From the NCBI GenBank assembly GCA_020634115.1, contig JACKCH010000020.1, positions 1 to 64,000 of the forward strand: a stretch of DNA of 64,000 nt. Reading direction: 5' to 3'. The notes beneath the pieces are model-generated. The model worked only from the letters and a program-made list of their open reading frames with translations, had not been told where the DNA came from and did no database searches. The position numbers were made by a program, and so were the translations under genes. Source of the stretch: Anaerolineaceae bacterium. GTDB lineage: Bacteria > Chloroflexota > Anaerolineae > Aggregatilineales > Phototrophicaceae. Below are positions 1-9,233 of the stretch, piece after piece (positions within the stretch are counted from its first letter, which is position 1; each line of letters starts with the position of its first letter).

Positions 1-38
1 GATGCGACCTGGAAACTCGTATTCTACAAGGTTTTCCC

Positions 39-305
39 ATGAATATTGTTGATTCCGCCACAATGAATGATTGGGATAGGTATATTGTGTTTGATGAGGG
101 GATTAGTTCGTGGATACAAAGGAGAGCCAAATTACACCAGCTAATCCAAAAATGGAAGGATATTCTTATTGATATGGATATTGATGAGATCAAGACGTTT
201 GACGAATGGGGAGAAAGGGTTACACAAGATAAAATCTATGGAATGCACAGACATTTTTCAGTGCAAGAGTTATTGAAAGATTTGCGAGATGATGGGCTTC
301 TTTAG
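39..305 (+). CDS. hypothetical protein, possibly the 3' end of a longer gene
   Basis: A small acidic, Trp-rich protein of 88 residues if it starts at the ATG at 39. I do not recognise it. The reading frame has no stop between this ATG and the left edge of the window, so the ATG may be internal and the gene may begin outside. A weak AAGG lies 7 nt before the ATG, so a local start is also possible. The stretch is visibly more AT-rich than the genes that follow, which could mean a recent arrival or simply a weakly constrained gene. No domain or membrane segment is seen. Confidence 0.5.
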   Translation: MNIVDSATMNDWDRYIVFDEGISSWIQRRAKLHQLIQKWKDILIDMDIDEIKTFDEWGERVTQDKIYGMHRHFSVQELLKDLRDDGLL

Positions 306-475
306 TTACAATCACTACAATGAATCTATAAAGTTACCTATCATCTTCAGGTATAACCGGTAGCGGGTATTGGGTTCTGGATTATCTCAGCCTTGCTTAA
401 TTTGAGCAGATTGCTTTCCCTATCCGTTGAATCGGGGTCAGGTCAGTAAAGCCGATAATCGTGTGTTTGTAACGA

Positions 476-497
476 GGGCGGCCACGCCGAGCCGCCC
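476..497. repeat. GC-rich palindromic repeat, copy 1
   Basis: Inverted repeat GGGCGGC / GCCGCCC around an 8-nt loop (CACGCCGA), just downstream of the folD stop. The loop and arms resemble the palindrome at 41375-41396. It may also act as a folD terminator, but there is no clear T-run on the minus strand. Confidence 0.5.
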
Positions 498-521
498 CCC
501 CCGAATGTCTATATTCGGTTG

Positions 522-1403
522 TTATTCCCCGGCGATGCGCCAGGCGGCTTTGACCGTGTTGTGGAGCAGCATGGTGATGGTCATCGGACCGACACCACCC
601 GGCACTTTGCTGATTGCGCTGGCGACTTCTTTGGCGGCCTCGAAGTCCACATCGCCCACGAAGCGATAGCCCTTCTTGGCGGTGGGGTCGTCCACCTGGT
701 TCGTGCCGACATCAATCACCACCGCGCCGGGTTTGAGCCATTCTGCCTTCACAAACTGCGGCTTGCCGATGGCGGCGATTACAATGTCCGCCTGTTTGAC
801 AATGCCGGGTATGTCCTGGGTGCGGCTGTGGCAGATGGTGACGGTGGCATTGGCTTTGAGGAGCATCATCGCTGCCGGAAGACCGACAATGTTACTGCGC
901 CCGATGACGACGGCATTTGCACCGGAAATCTTCGCGCCGACTTCTTCCAGCAGCACCATGCAGCCGGTGGGGGTGGCGGGGGTGAAGGTAGGTTCACGCC
1001 CTTTCATGGATAGTTTGCCGATGTTGATGGGGTGGAAGCCATCTACGTCTTTATCCAGGCTGACGAGTCGCAGGATTCTCTCTTCATCGATCTGTTTGGG
1101 GAGGGGTAGCTGTACCAGAATCCCGTGAACTTTGGGGTCTTCATTGAGTTGGCGTACTGCCGCTTCGACATCTTCCTGTGTGCTGCTGGCGTCCATCACA
1201 TGCGCCACTGACTCGACGCCGATGGTTTCACAGGCACGACGCTTCATACGGACATACTGCGCCGAAGCCGGGTCATCACCGGCCAATACTGCACCTAATC
1301 CCGGTGCATACCCGTGTCGCTCCTTAAAACGGGCGACTTCCGCCGCCAACTCGTTGCGCATTCGTTCGGCTACTGCGGTTCCATCAATGATAGTTGCGGT
1401 CAT
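522..1403 (-). CDS. folD: FolD, methylene-THF dehydrogenase / methenyl-THF cyclohydrolase
   Basis: Cytosolic bifunctional enzyme of one-carbon metabolism that interconverts 5,10-methylene-, methenyl- and 10-formyl-tetrahydrofolate with NADP. The protein has 293 residues, the usual family length. Visible motifs are the catalytic YVRMK (Tyr50, Lys54), GILVQLPLP, DKDVDGFHP, the Rossmann segment VVIGRSNIVGLP for the dinucleotide, and the C-terminal PGGVGPMT signature. It stands alone on the minus strand, divergent from the large surface protein gene. Identity is secure. A GGAAGGA stretch sits about 12 nt before the ATG, a little far for a ribosome binding site. Confidence 0.97.
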   Translation of the reverse strand: MTATIIDGTAVAERMRNELAAEVARFKERHGYAPGLGAVLAGDDPASAQYVRMKRRACETIGVESVAHVMDASSTQEDVEAAVRQLNEDPKVHGILVQLPLPKQIDEERILRLVSLDKDVDGFHPINIGKLSMKGREPTFTPATPTGCMVLLEEVGAKISGANAVVIGRSNIVGLPAAMMLLKANATVTICHSRTQDIPGIVKQADIVIAAIGKPQFVKAEWLKPGAVVIDVGTNQVDDPTAKKGYRFVGDVDFEAAKEVASAISKVPGGVGPMTITMLLHNTVKAAWRIAGE

Positions 1404-1663
1404 GGTGTCATACAGTCCTTCCGTGCTATTGAAGTTCAGGTATCCTCAGCATAACATGAGAGATAGGGGAGGGACGAGTGAGAAAGATTATGTTTTTTGC
1501 AAGACAAATTGTAAACGCATTTGAACAACTTGCCGACAAAATTTAAGCGGTTATTTGGACAGTTTAGAGTACCATAGATAAAAGGCGGGAATCGGTGCGC
1601 CACATGGCTGACCCGATTTTCAGTAACCGTCAGACTTCCATGTGTTGGATGAGGGGTCAACTT

Positions 1664-4600
1664 ATGAAGAAACAGAACGCCAGCCAAAAGATACCCTGGC
1701 GGCAATCATCCGGTCAGGCTTTAGTTGAATATGCCCTGATCTTAATTCTTGTGGTGATCGCCCTGGCCGCGGCTTTGATCGCAACCGGCCCGGCCCTGGG
1801 GAATGTGTTCAGCAACACGGTGTATAACCTGCTCGGGCAGAATATGACACCTTCGGATTTATCAGCGGCGAACCCGACGAACTTCTGGGGGACGGTGACT
1901 GCGATTGCAACGAACCCGCCGCAGGAAACCGCGTTCCCCACCAACCCGCCACCGCCGCCGACGATTCCACCGACGCCGGGGCCATCGCTGACGCCGACAG
2001 ACATTACTCCGACGGCGACTCCGACGGATACCCCCTGGGACACCATCACCCCAACGGCCACCGACGCTGAATTCACTGCGCCGCTGATTGATCCGATTGA
2101 TCATCCTGATTGGTGGCGGACGGATACCAGTGTGTACCTGGGTGGTGAGGACTGGAAAGGGGAGTATTACCCGAACAACAGCCTCAGCGGTACGCCTTAC
2201 GAATACAGTGGGCGGAATTATGTCTGGAATTATGAATTGCCATTCCTGTGGGGCGGCCTCCATAGTAACCACAAGGGACAAATCAATTTCGATTGGGGCA
2301 CCGATGGCCCGATTCCTGGATTCGATGGCAATAATTTCTCGATCCGCTTTACCCGAACCATTCATGTCGCAAGTGATATGACTGTCAACTTCAGCGTGCG
2401 GGCGGATGACTATTATGGCCTTCAAGTGGATTCCAACACAATTTGGGGAACATGGACGAGTGGTGATCGGAGCACGAACTATACCCTGACCGCCGGGACC
2501 CATGAACTGGTCTTTGAGTTCCGTGAAAACAGTGGTAATGCGTTTGCGTTCCTGGATATCAATGTGCCGAGGAGCAGCACCCCGGATGACGCTAATCTAG
2601 GCGGCGGGGTGCCACAATGTGCCTGGGGCCGGATTGCCGGTATCAAGCCAAACACTTTGGCCTGGGCATGGTTTGATAATATCGCAAATACCAATGGTAT
2701 TGACCCGAATATGCTTTGCCACCTGGAACTGCGCGGGTTCGTGGATATTTCCACACTCGCCAATCCGCAGATGAGTTTCTTTGATGTCTGGGACTTACAG
2801 GCAGGCGCACAGGCGGATTTGCAGATTGCACAGTACCAGCCATACAGCGCTGATTTTACGAGTGGCGGGCCGGACTGGACGACTGGTTTGACCATCCCGC
2901 TACATAACAGTGGTTCGAACTACAACTGGACGCGCAATGTTGTTGATCTTTCTGCATTGGGGTACACCCAGGTCGCGTACCGTTTCCGCATCCGTAGCAC
3001 GGCGGGGACGGGCATACGGCGGTGGTATGTGGACGATGTCAATATCACCGAGCGAAATACCAGGACCTTTACGGTCTGTCATAACGACAAGCTGACGTGT
3101 GGTTCATACTGGAACCTGGACTCACAGAATCAGGCGAGCGATTTTATTACATCAGGCCGCTTTGCGTTAAGCACGCAGCGTGCATGGGCCGGTGATGCGA
3201 ACGCGATGGCCTGGAATGATAGCCCCTTTGCGAACTACGATGGTTTTGGTTCGGAGCAGGGTAGTGATGTACGTATTCATTACGTGGAGTTCAATGGTCA
3301 GATCGACCTGACGGATATCAGTCCTGATGGCTCTGGTGGGCAACCCGACTGGGAAGGTGACGACGGGATGCCGCTGCTCACTTTCTATAGTGAGTACGAT
3401 CTAGATTATGGCGATGTCATTGAAATCCAGTGGACGCGAGATGCGCGGGACACGACGCCAGATAACTGGACGCGCGCCGGTGCTGTGCTGGCGACTGGGC
3501 GGTCTTCGGATGGATTCAGTCCCATCGAATTCCGACTCGATACTATTCCGAACTGGTACAGCCAACCGTTCCGCCTGCGTTTTGCGCTCGTGGTGGACAG
3601 GAATAGTAACAGCCGTGCGGGTTGGTACATTGATGAAATCGCCATTCAGCGGGAAGGGCTGCCCCGTTATAGTGACTACCCATTCTGTGATGATGCGGAA
3701 CGTGGGGTTGACAACTGGTTCCTGACTGGTTCGTGGGGAGTAATCGGCAGCGGTAGCGGTATCTATGGGAGTGCACACGCCTTTACCGATAGCCCGCTGG
3801 GTAACTACCTGCACGGTTCCAATAACGGACTTGAACTGCGTTATCCGATTGATTTCAACAACGACTCGCCAGAAAATCTGACGGTGTGGGGCGGTAACAA
3901 GGACTGTAACAACAATCCTTCTGGTCCGGCAGCTCATCCAATGCTGTCTTTCTGGCACTGGCGCAATCTGAATCCGTATGAAGATATCTACGTGGATATT
4001 TACCGTGCGGAGAATACGGATACCGGCACGGTGGCTATCCCCTGGACGCCAGTGTGGAGCTATTCCTATAACAGTGTAACCCGCGATCAGTTCGCCTGGG
4101 AGCGGATTGAAGTGGATATGCAGGCGGCGATTGAAGCTGTTACCGGGGTTTCCTGGAGTACGTTGACCAGCAATGGCGACACGCACGATGATGATTTCTT
4201 CTTCCGAATCCGACTGGACGCGCGTTCAAACACGGCGGTGGATGATGGTATATATGTGGATAACATTGACGTGTATGAGTACAAGGAAACCGTCCATAAA
4301 CTGTGGAGTCAGATGGATGACCCTGGTGGATTGGGCTTAGGCGGTGGCGACTACAAGGATAACATTGACCAGCCTTCAGCCTGGTGGCTGCGCTGGCGTT
4401 ATGGCGGCGACTGGAACGTGATTGACTGGGATCAGCACAGCATTTTGAAGTCGTTCCATGACAGTCCGCCGGAGAACACGAACTACCGTGATAAGACGTT
4501 CAGTGTGCTGGAAATGGATACGATTATTGATCTGCGCGGGACACAGGCCAGCGATAACCCGATCATGTACTTCTGGACGCACTTTAACATCGGACAGAGT

Positions 4601-5956
4601 GACTATGCACTGGTGCAGTTCGCGCCAGAGAACTCGGCACAGACGACCCAGCAGTATGAGCGGTTGTATGGCTGGGATGCCTGGCAAACGGTCTGGTCGA
4701 AGGAACAATGGAGCCGACGCGATACCTGGGGCCGTGAGCAGATTGATCTCATACCGTTCATTGGTACACGTATCCGTGTCCGCTTCGTTCTGTATGCCTA
4801 CACCAGCAGCGGTTACCTGCGCGACGGGTTCTGGGTAGATGATGTGCAGTTTGTGCTGAATAACCCAACTATCTATGGTCTGCCCTTCTTTGATAACGCG
4901 CAGAATACCGCGAACTGGGTGACTGAAGGTCGGTGGGGGTTAGCGCCGGATATGTGGAAAGGCACCGGCGGCGGCCCGGCTTCGCTTGGCCCGAATCCCT
5001 GGTACGGGTATTTCATTGATTGCCCGGCATCGTGCAGCCCCAGTCGTGCCAATACTACCTTGGACAGTGTGCCGAGGCCACAGGATTATCCTGATACTGG
5101 GTCATACGTGGCCGCGATGGAAGCCTATGAAGCTGCGCACGCAGGCGAGGTGTTGGAGGATTATACACTTGATGTAGACCATGACTTCGGTAGTACGGGG
5201 CGTCCCACCGGTGGTGAGTTCGATAATACCTGGGCTGATCATTATGTGGGGCGTTGGGTGCGTGATATCAGTATCCAGTCCGGTGATTACACGTTCATCG
5301 TGCGTTCGGATGATGGTGTTCGCCTCCGGTATGAGACGAACCCGGCCGGTGGCGAACCGCCCGGATGGAATCTGGTTGAACAGTGGAAGTACCAGGGCGC
5401 AACGGTGTATATGTCCAATGTAACCCTGACAGCGGGTGATTACCGCCTGATTCTGGAATGGTTCGAGGCAACCGGTAGTGCGGTCATACAGCTTTCTGCC
5501 GGGAATAATACGTTCTCCTTCAGCGACAGTCCACGCCTGACGCTGACCAGCCCAGTTGTGCAGTCGGTAAGATACGGCGACTCGTCACTCATTCTGGATG
5601 GGTTGCTAAACCTGTATAACCCGGCACCCGGCACACCCGGTTTTGTATGGGCGCCGCAGTTGCAGTTCTACACTTACTATGATCTGGACAGCGGCAACCG
5701 GGCTTACGTTGAGGTCACGGATACCGGCGGCTTTAGCTGGACACGTACCGGGCTGAATACGGGGTGTACTCCGGCCTGTGATGACCCGATCATTTACGGG
5801 TACTCACAGTGGCTACCGCCAAGCCGGGACTGGCGGCTGCGACGGCATAACCTGGAGTCCTATGCGGACAACTTTATCGGCCTGCGCTTCCGGTTGTATA
5901 CCGATAGTGCGGTGAATGACGGCTGGTGGATTACCGAAATTCAAGTGAACAACTAA
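1664..5956 (+). CDS. giant Flp-pilin-like membrane-anchored surface protein with PA14 and jelly-roll modules
   Basis: I start it at the ATG at 1664, which has GAGGGG 8 nt upstream; the frame is open back to 1595. The 1430-residue protein begins with a type IV pseudopilin leader: basic residues, then SG|QALVEYALILI with Glu at +5 after the Gly17/Gln18 cleavage point, and a hydrophobic helix to about residue 42. A Pro/Thr-rich linker (about 85-140) follows, then a PA14-like domain (about 156-300). About five modules end in the motif W(Y/W)(V/I)D(D/E)(I/V), near residues 454, 650, 859, 1052 and 1419, and repeats of DSP..NY recur between them. A second PA14-like domain lies at about 1164-1275. 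Seen: the leader and the repeats. Known: such leaders are cut by a prepilin peptidase, and PA14 domains often bind glycans. Inferred: a cell-surface adhesin or glycan-binding protein. No tad genes lie next to it. Confidence 0.75.
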   Translation: MKKQNASQKIPWRQSSGQALVEYALILILVVIALAAALIATGPALGNVFSNTVYNLLGQNMTPSDLSAANPTNFWGTVTAIATNPPQETAFPTNPPPPPTIPPTPGPSLTPTDITPTATPTDTPWDTITPTATDAEFTAPLIDPIDHPDWWRTDTSVYLGGEDWKGEYYPNNSLSGTPYEYSGRNYVWNYELPFLWGGLHSNHKGQINFDWGTDGPIPGFDGNNFSIRFTRTIHVASDMTVNFSVRADDYYGLQVDSNTIWGTWTSGDRSTNYTLTAGTHELVFEFRENSGNAFAFLDINVPRSSTPDDANLGGGVPQCAWGRIAGIKPNTLAWAWFDNIANTNGIDPNMLCHLELRGFVDISTLANPQMSFFDVWDLQAGAQADLQIAQYQPYSADFTSGGPDWTTGLTIPLHNSGSNYNWTRNVVDLSALGYTQVAYRFRIRSTAGTGIRRWYVDDVNITERNTRTFTVCHNDKLTCGSYWNLDSQNQASDFITSGRFALSTQRAWAGDANAMAWNDSPFANYDGFGSEQGSDVRIHYVEFNGQIDLTDISPDGSGGQPDWEGDDGMPLLTFYSEYDLDYGDVIEIQWTRDARDTTPDNWTRAGAVLATGRSSDGFSPIEFRLDTIPNWYSQPFRLRFALVVDRNSNSRAGWYIDEIAIQREGLPRYSDYPFCDDAERGVDNWFLTGSWGVIGSGSGIYGSAHAFTDSPLGNYLHGSNNGLELRYPIDFNNDSPENLTVWGGNKDCNNNPSGPAAHPMLSFWHWRNLNPYEDIYVDIYRAENTDTGTVAIPWTPVWSYSYNSVTRDQFAWERIEVDMQAAIEAVTGVSWSTLTSNGDTHDDDFFFRIRLDARSNTAVDDGIYVDNIDVYEYKETVHKLWSQMDDPGGLGLGGGDYKDNIDQPSAWWLRWRYGGDWNVIDWDQHSILKSFHDSPPENTNYRDKTFSVLEMDTIIDLRGTQASDNPIMYFWTHFNIGQSDYALVQFAPENSAQTTQQYERLYGWDAWQTVWSKEQWSRRDTWGREQIDLIPFIGTRIRVRFVLYAYTSSGYLRDGFWVDDVQFVLNNPTIYGLPFFDNAQNTANWVTEGRWGLAPDMWKGTGGGPASLGPNPWYGYFIDCPASCSPSRANTTLDSVPRPQDYPDTGSYVAAMEAYEAAHAGEVLEDYTLDVDHDFGSTGRPTGGEFDNTWADHYVGRWVRDISIQSGDYTFIVRSDDGVRLRYETNPAGGEPPGWNLVEQWKYQGATVYMSNVTLTAGDYRLILEWFEATGSAVIQLSAGNNTFSFSDSPRLTLTSPVVQSVRYGDSSLILDGLLNLYNPAPGTPGFVWAPQLQFYTYYDLDSGNRAYVEVTDTGGFSWTRTGLNTGCTPACDDPIIYGYSQWLPPSRDWRLRRHNLESYADNFIGLRFRLYTDSAVNDGWWITEIQVNN

Positions 5957-5970
5957 GCCGATGATTACAA

Positions 5971-5993
5971 GGGGCGCACGGATTGTGCGCCCC
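5971..5993. repeat. GC-rich palindromic repeat, copy 2
   Basis: Perfect 9-bp inverted repeat GGGGCGCAC / GTGCGCCCC with a 5-nt loop, 15 nt after the stop of the surface protein. It lacks a T-run, and its arms match the copies at 39114 and 53916, so I call it a dispersed repeat rather than the terminator, which lies 34 nt further on. Confidence 0.7.
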
Positions 5994-6026
5994 GCCGAAT
6001 TCCTGCGTTTAGAAATGACTTTTGAC

Positions 6027-6053
6027 AACCCACCGCTACGGTGGGTTTTGAAT
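6027..6053 (+). terminator. rho-independent terminator after the surface protein gene
   Basis: Nine-base-pair stem AACCCACCG / CGGTGGGTT with a CTA loop, followed by a T-rich tail. It separates the surface protein gene from the guanylate-kinase-like gene. Confidence 0.8.
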
Positions 6054-6145
6054 TTTCTAACGAATTGCCTATAGTCCCTGGCCGGTCATCCTGTTAAACT
6101 AACATTACGACCCTTGATTGTAGTTGCAAGGTGAGGACGCACGCC

Positions 6146-7165
6146 GTGACTGTGAATCCGCAAGATGCTTCGGGACTTCTTTTCTTACTGGTTGGCCCAC
6201 CGGGGGTCGGTAAAAACTCTCTGATGAAAGCGGTGCTGGCCCGATCCGGCCATCAGATTCGCCAGCTTCCCACTGCGACGACCCGCCCCATCCGCCCGGA
6301 TGAAAAGCAGGGGCGGGAACACCTGTTTGTGACGCATGAGACATTTGAGACGATGATTGAGCGTGATGAACTGCTGGAACATCAGGTGGTACATGGGCAG
6401 TTATATGGTATTCCCCGTTCGACGGTGGAGTCGGCCATCCGCGAGTGCCGGGATCTGATCGCCGATATTGAGGTTTTGGGGGCAACTTATACCCGTTCCT
6501 GTTACCCTGAGAACACCGTCCTGATTTTCATTCAACCGCCTTCCCAGGATGTGCTGCGAACCCGGATGCAGGCGCGCGGCGAACCCCCGGAAGAGATTGA
6601 AAAGCGCCTGAAACGGGTGGCGCTGGAAATGCCTTACGCACCGCTATGTGATTATCTCATCACGAATGACGACATCAATCAGGCCGCAGACCAGCTTTAT
6701 TCTATCATCCTTTCGGTTTACAGTCGCCGCGAACTCAAAAAACTACGACTCGATATGGGGCTGCCGCGCCACCGGCAAATGACTTATGTGACGGTGATTC
6801 CCTTCTACAATGACGAGGTACTGCAACGGCAGGATACCGGCGGTTTTCCTACTGCAATCACAAGCGATACCCAGCTTATCGCTGATACGGCCAGCGAGTC
6901 TTTAGCGACTGCCCTGAGGATTGAAGTCGAACCTGATGATCTGTGTTATGGCATCTGGGTGACCCAGCCGGTGAGGCAACCGGATGCGCTGGGCGGTCTG
7001 CCCCCAGAATATTTCCAACAGACAACTTTGTATTACTTTTACATGATGCCACGGCGCGTCACTCTACCCGATTGGGAATGGTTGCCATTGGAACAGGCCG
7101 CGCTATCAGCGGGCTGCCGCGAGTCCTTACTGATCGCGCGCCACCAGCTTGAGATTGGTCAATAG
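6146..7165 (+). CDS. guanylate-kinase-like protein with an extra C-terminal domain
   Basis: Residues about 10-195 match the guanylate kinase fold: a P-loop GPPGVGKNSL, the GMP-binding TTRPIRPDE stretch, and YGIPRSTVE. The rest (about 200-339) has no counterpart in Gmk and I do not recognise it. The P-loop has Asn where Gmk has Ser/Thr after the lysine (GKN instead of GKS), a position that normally helps bind magnesium. The role is therefore uncertain: GMP phosphorylation, a PhnN-like kinase, or a regulatory NTP-binding protein. I chose GTG 6146 because AAGGTGAGG lies upstream at good spacing; an in-frame GTG at 6131 is the alternative. Its stop is one base from the next gene, so the two are probably co-transcribed. 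Confidence 0.7.
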   Translation: MTVNPQDASGLLFLLVGPPGVGKNSLMKAVLARSGHQIRQLPTATTRPIRPDEKQGREHLFVTHETFETMIERDELLEHQVVHGQLYGIPRSTVESAIRECRDLIADIEVLGATYTRSCYPENTVLIFIQPPSQDVLRTRMQARGEPPEEIEKRLKRVALEMPYAPLCDYLITNDDINQAADQLYSIILSVYSRRELKKLRLDMGLPRHRQMTYVTVIPFYNDEVLQRQDTGGFPTAITSDTQLIADTASESLATALRIEVEPDDLCYGIWVTQPVRQPDALGGLPPEYFQQTTLYYFYMMPRRVTLPDWEWLPLEQAALSAGCRESLLIARHQLEIGQ

Positions 7166-7166
7166 G

Positions 7167-8207
7167 GTGAGCGCATTGCACCTAACACGTGGGGCGACGC
7201 TTGCCGGTGACGGGATTCCGCTGCACTACGGTGACCAAACAGCCGAATACAATGCCGCCCTGGCGCGAGTCGTGGTCATGGATCGTTCCCATGAAGGCCG
7301 CTTGCAGATTGCCGGGCGGGATCGTATCACTTTGCTGCAACGAATCTCTACGAATGACCTGAATCATCTTGCGCTCCACGCGGGTCGCCCGACGCTGTTC
7401 ACCAACGCGAATGGACGCATGATTGACCGGGTGGTGGTCTATCATCGGGGCGATTGGCTGCTGGCACTGACGGAACCGGGGCGGGGTGGGGCGTTCCAGA
7501 CTTTTCTCCAGCGGCAAATTTTCTTCAATGACGAGGTACAGCTCACTGATCTGACGGCCATCACGCGCCAGTTTGTGCTGCACGGCCCGGACGCGGACCA
7601 GGTGGCGGAAAGGCTACTGCCGGGCGCGGTGGCGTTCGCTCCGTTCCAGGGGGCGGAAGTCGTGATCGCTGGCGTGCCGGTTTTCCTGGCGCGACGCAAG
7701 CCAATTGCCGGGGGACACTGGTCGTTGATTGTCCCGCTGGATGCGGCTGAACCTGTCTGGGAGGCGTTGCTCCGGGCGGGCGAGTCGTTTGGTATAATCC
7801 CTGCCGGGTCACTAGTGTATAACGCGCTCCGTATTCGCGCCGGACGCCCTGCTGCCGGACATGAACTCACCTCGGATTATATTCCCCTGGAACTGGGATT
7901 GTGGGATGAAATCAGTTTCAATAAGGGCTGCTATACCGGGCAGGAAATCATCGCCCGGATGGAAAGCCGTCAGCGTCTGGCAAAAACGATCGTCACCCTG
8001 CGGCTGGATTCCCCGGTTGAAGCGCCCGCTGAATTGTTTCATGATGACAAACCCGCCGGGATTCTGACGAGTCGTGTCGAGACGCCCATAGGAGAGATTC
8101 TGGGAATCGGTGTTGTTAAGATGGCACTGGCGCTCCCTGGTCATTCGCTCCAGTTGGGCGACTCCGCCGTCCAGATTCTTGCGCTGCCCGGCGTCCAGTC
8201 GCTGTAG
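7167..8207 (+). CDS. ygfZ: YgfZ/GcvT-type folate-binding protein
   Basis: Tetrahydrofolate-binding protein of the family that supports iron-sulfur cluster enzyme assembly or repair (YgfZ/IBA57). About 346 residues. The family signature KGCYTGQE is present near residue 260, with the GcvT-like fold before it (TNDLNHL, TNANGRMIDRVVVY). The start is uncertain: GTG 7167 follows the previous stop by one base, while TTG codons at 7149 and 7155 are also in frame; none has a strong ribosome binding site. The link with the kinase-like gene upstream suggests an operon. Genes for iron-sulfur and molybdenum enzymes elsewhere in the window would be plausible clients, but that is inference. Confidence 0.88.
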   Translation: MSALHLTRGATLAGDGIPLHYGDQTAEYNAALARVVVMDRSHEGRLQIAGRDRITLLQRISTNDLNHLALHAGRPTLFTNANGRMIDRVVVYHRGDWLLALTEPGRGGAFQTFLQRQIFFNDEVQLTDLTAITRQFVLHGPDADQVAERLLPGAVAFAPFQGAEVVIAGVPVFLARRKPIAGGHWSLIVPLDAAEPVWEALLRAGESFGIIPAGSLVYNALRIRAGRPAAGHELTSDYIPLELGLWDEISFNKGCYTGQEIIARMESRQRLAKTIVTLRLDSPVEAPAELFHDDKPAGILTSRVETPIGEILGIGVVKMALALPGHSLQLGDSAVQILALPGVQSL

Positions 8208-8417
8208 CCTTCATCCCCTAACCAGTACATAGGTTTGAATTTCCCTGTCTTGTGTTGCGTCAAGAGGGGAATATACGTTATTATTGTTACAAATTAGTCT
8301 GATAATTGTTTTCTTTCAGTATCTATCCGTGATTTCAGGGATAGGTAGCGTGTAAGTCGATTCTCCGAATTTCTGACAAATTCGTATCAGGACACTTGTT
8401 ACTCCAGGGAATTGTCT

Positions 8418-9125
8418 ATGGTGATGTTGGATGCCTCTAACCGGCAGATTCTAGTCGTTGAAGATGATGATGATACTGCTGAGGTCGTTTGTGCCGTGTT
8501 GGAAGAGGCGGGATATTCGGCTACGGCGGTTGAGCTGGGTTCGGCGGCATTGCAGGAAATCGCCATAGCGATACCTGACCTGGTGCTGCTGGATATTAAC
8601 CTGCCGGACATCAACGGGCTTGAAGTGTTACGGCAGGTACGCAGCCACTCGTTTTTACCGATGATTGTCCTGAGCGGGTTTACCAAGGAACGGGATAAGG
8701 TTGTTGCTCTGGAAGCCGGGGCAGATGACTATATGGCGAAGCCGTTTTCGCCAGAAGAACTGATCGCCAGGGTTGGTGCGCTGCTGCGGCGGATTGACTG
8801 GACGCCCCAGCCAGAGACTAAGCTGGTTGTCCGTCAGCTTGAACTCGATGTTCCTCGTCGTCAAGCTTACATTCGCGGCCAGCGCCTACATCTGACGCCG
8901 ATTGAATACGGGTTGCTGGTCACGTTGATGCGGAGTGCTGGGAAAATCGTGACGCATGATGACCTGCTGCGGGGCGTATGGGGCGAGCAGTACCAGGGAG
9001 ATTACTCTGTGTTGCGTGTAAATATTTCCCGCCTGCGGCAGAAATTGGAGAAAAACCCACGCCATCCAGCCTATATTGTCACGGTGCCAGGGCAGGGCTA
9101 TCGAATGCCGGTGAATCACGTTTAG
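8418..9125 (+). CDS. OmpR/PhoB-family response regulator
   Basis: Two-component DNA-binding regulator of 235 residues. The receiver domain (about 1-120) shows the acidic pocket VVEDDDD, the phosphoacceptor Asp in LLDINLP, a Ser in VLSGF and the Lys in AKPF. A winged-helix output domain follows (about 130-230) with LTPIEYGLL, and SRLRQKLE of the recognition helix. I chose ATG 8418 because AGGGA lies 7 nt upstream; TTG 8412 is an alternative. No histidine kinase is adjacent, so it is an orphan and its signal is unknown. The 210 bases upstream are gene-free and should hold its promoter. A terminator follows at 9151. Confidence 0.93.
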   Translation: MVMLDASNRQILVVEDDDDTAEVVCAVLEEAGYSATAVELGSAALQEIAIAIPDLVLLDINLPDINGLEVLRQVRSHSFLPMIVLSGFTKERDKVVALEAGADDYMAKPFSPEELIARVGALLRRIDWTPQPETKLVVRQLELDVPRRQAYIRGQRLHLTPIEYGLLVTLMRSAGKIVTHDDLLRGVWGEQYQGDYSVLRVNISRLRQKLEKNPRHPAYIVTVPGQGYRMPVNHV

Positions 9126-9150
9126 AGGATGTTGTGTGAAGGGTATCTAT

Positions 9151-9178
9151 AAGGGCTGGCAGCAGCCCTTTTTTATTT
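9151..9178 (+). terminator. rho-independent terminator after the response regulator
   Basis: Stem AAGGGCTG / CAGCCCTT with a GCAG loop, followed by TTTTATTT. Confidence 0.9.
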
Positions 9179-9233
9179 GGGAATTTGTGTACAATGGACG
9201 TGTTGATGGTGAAGTCAAGCGGAGTAGAACGAC

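Noticed and set aside
5971..5993. Terminator of the surface protein gene
   Set aside because: It has no T-run and matches a dispersed repeat; the better terminator is at 6027.
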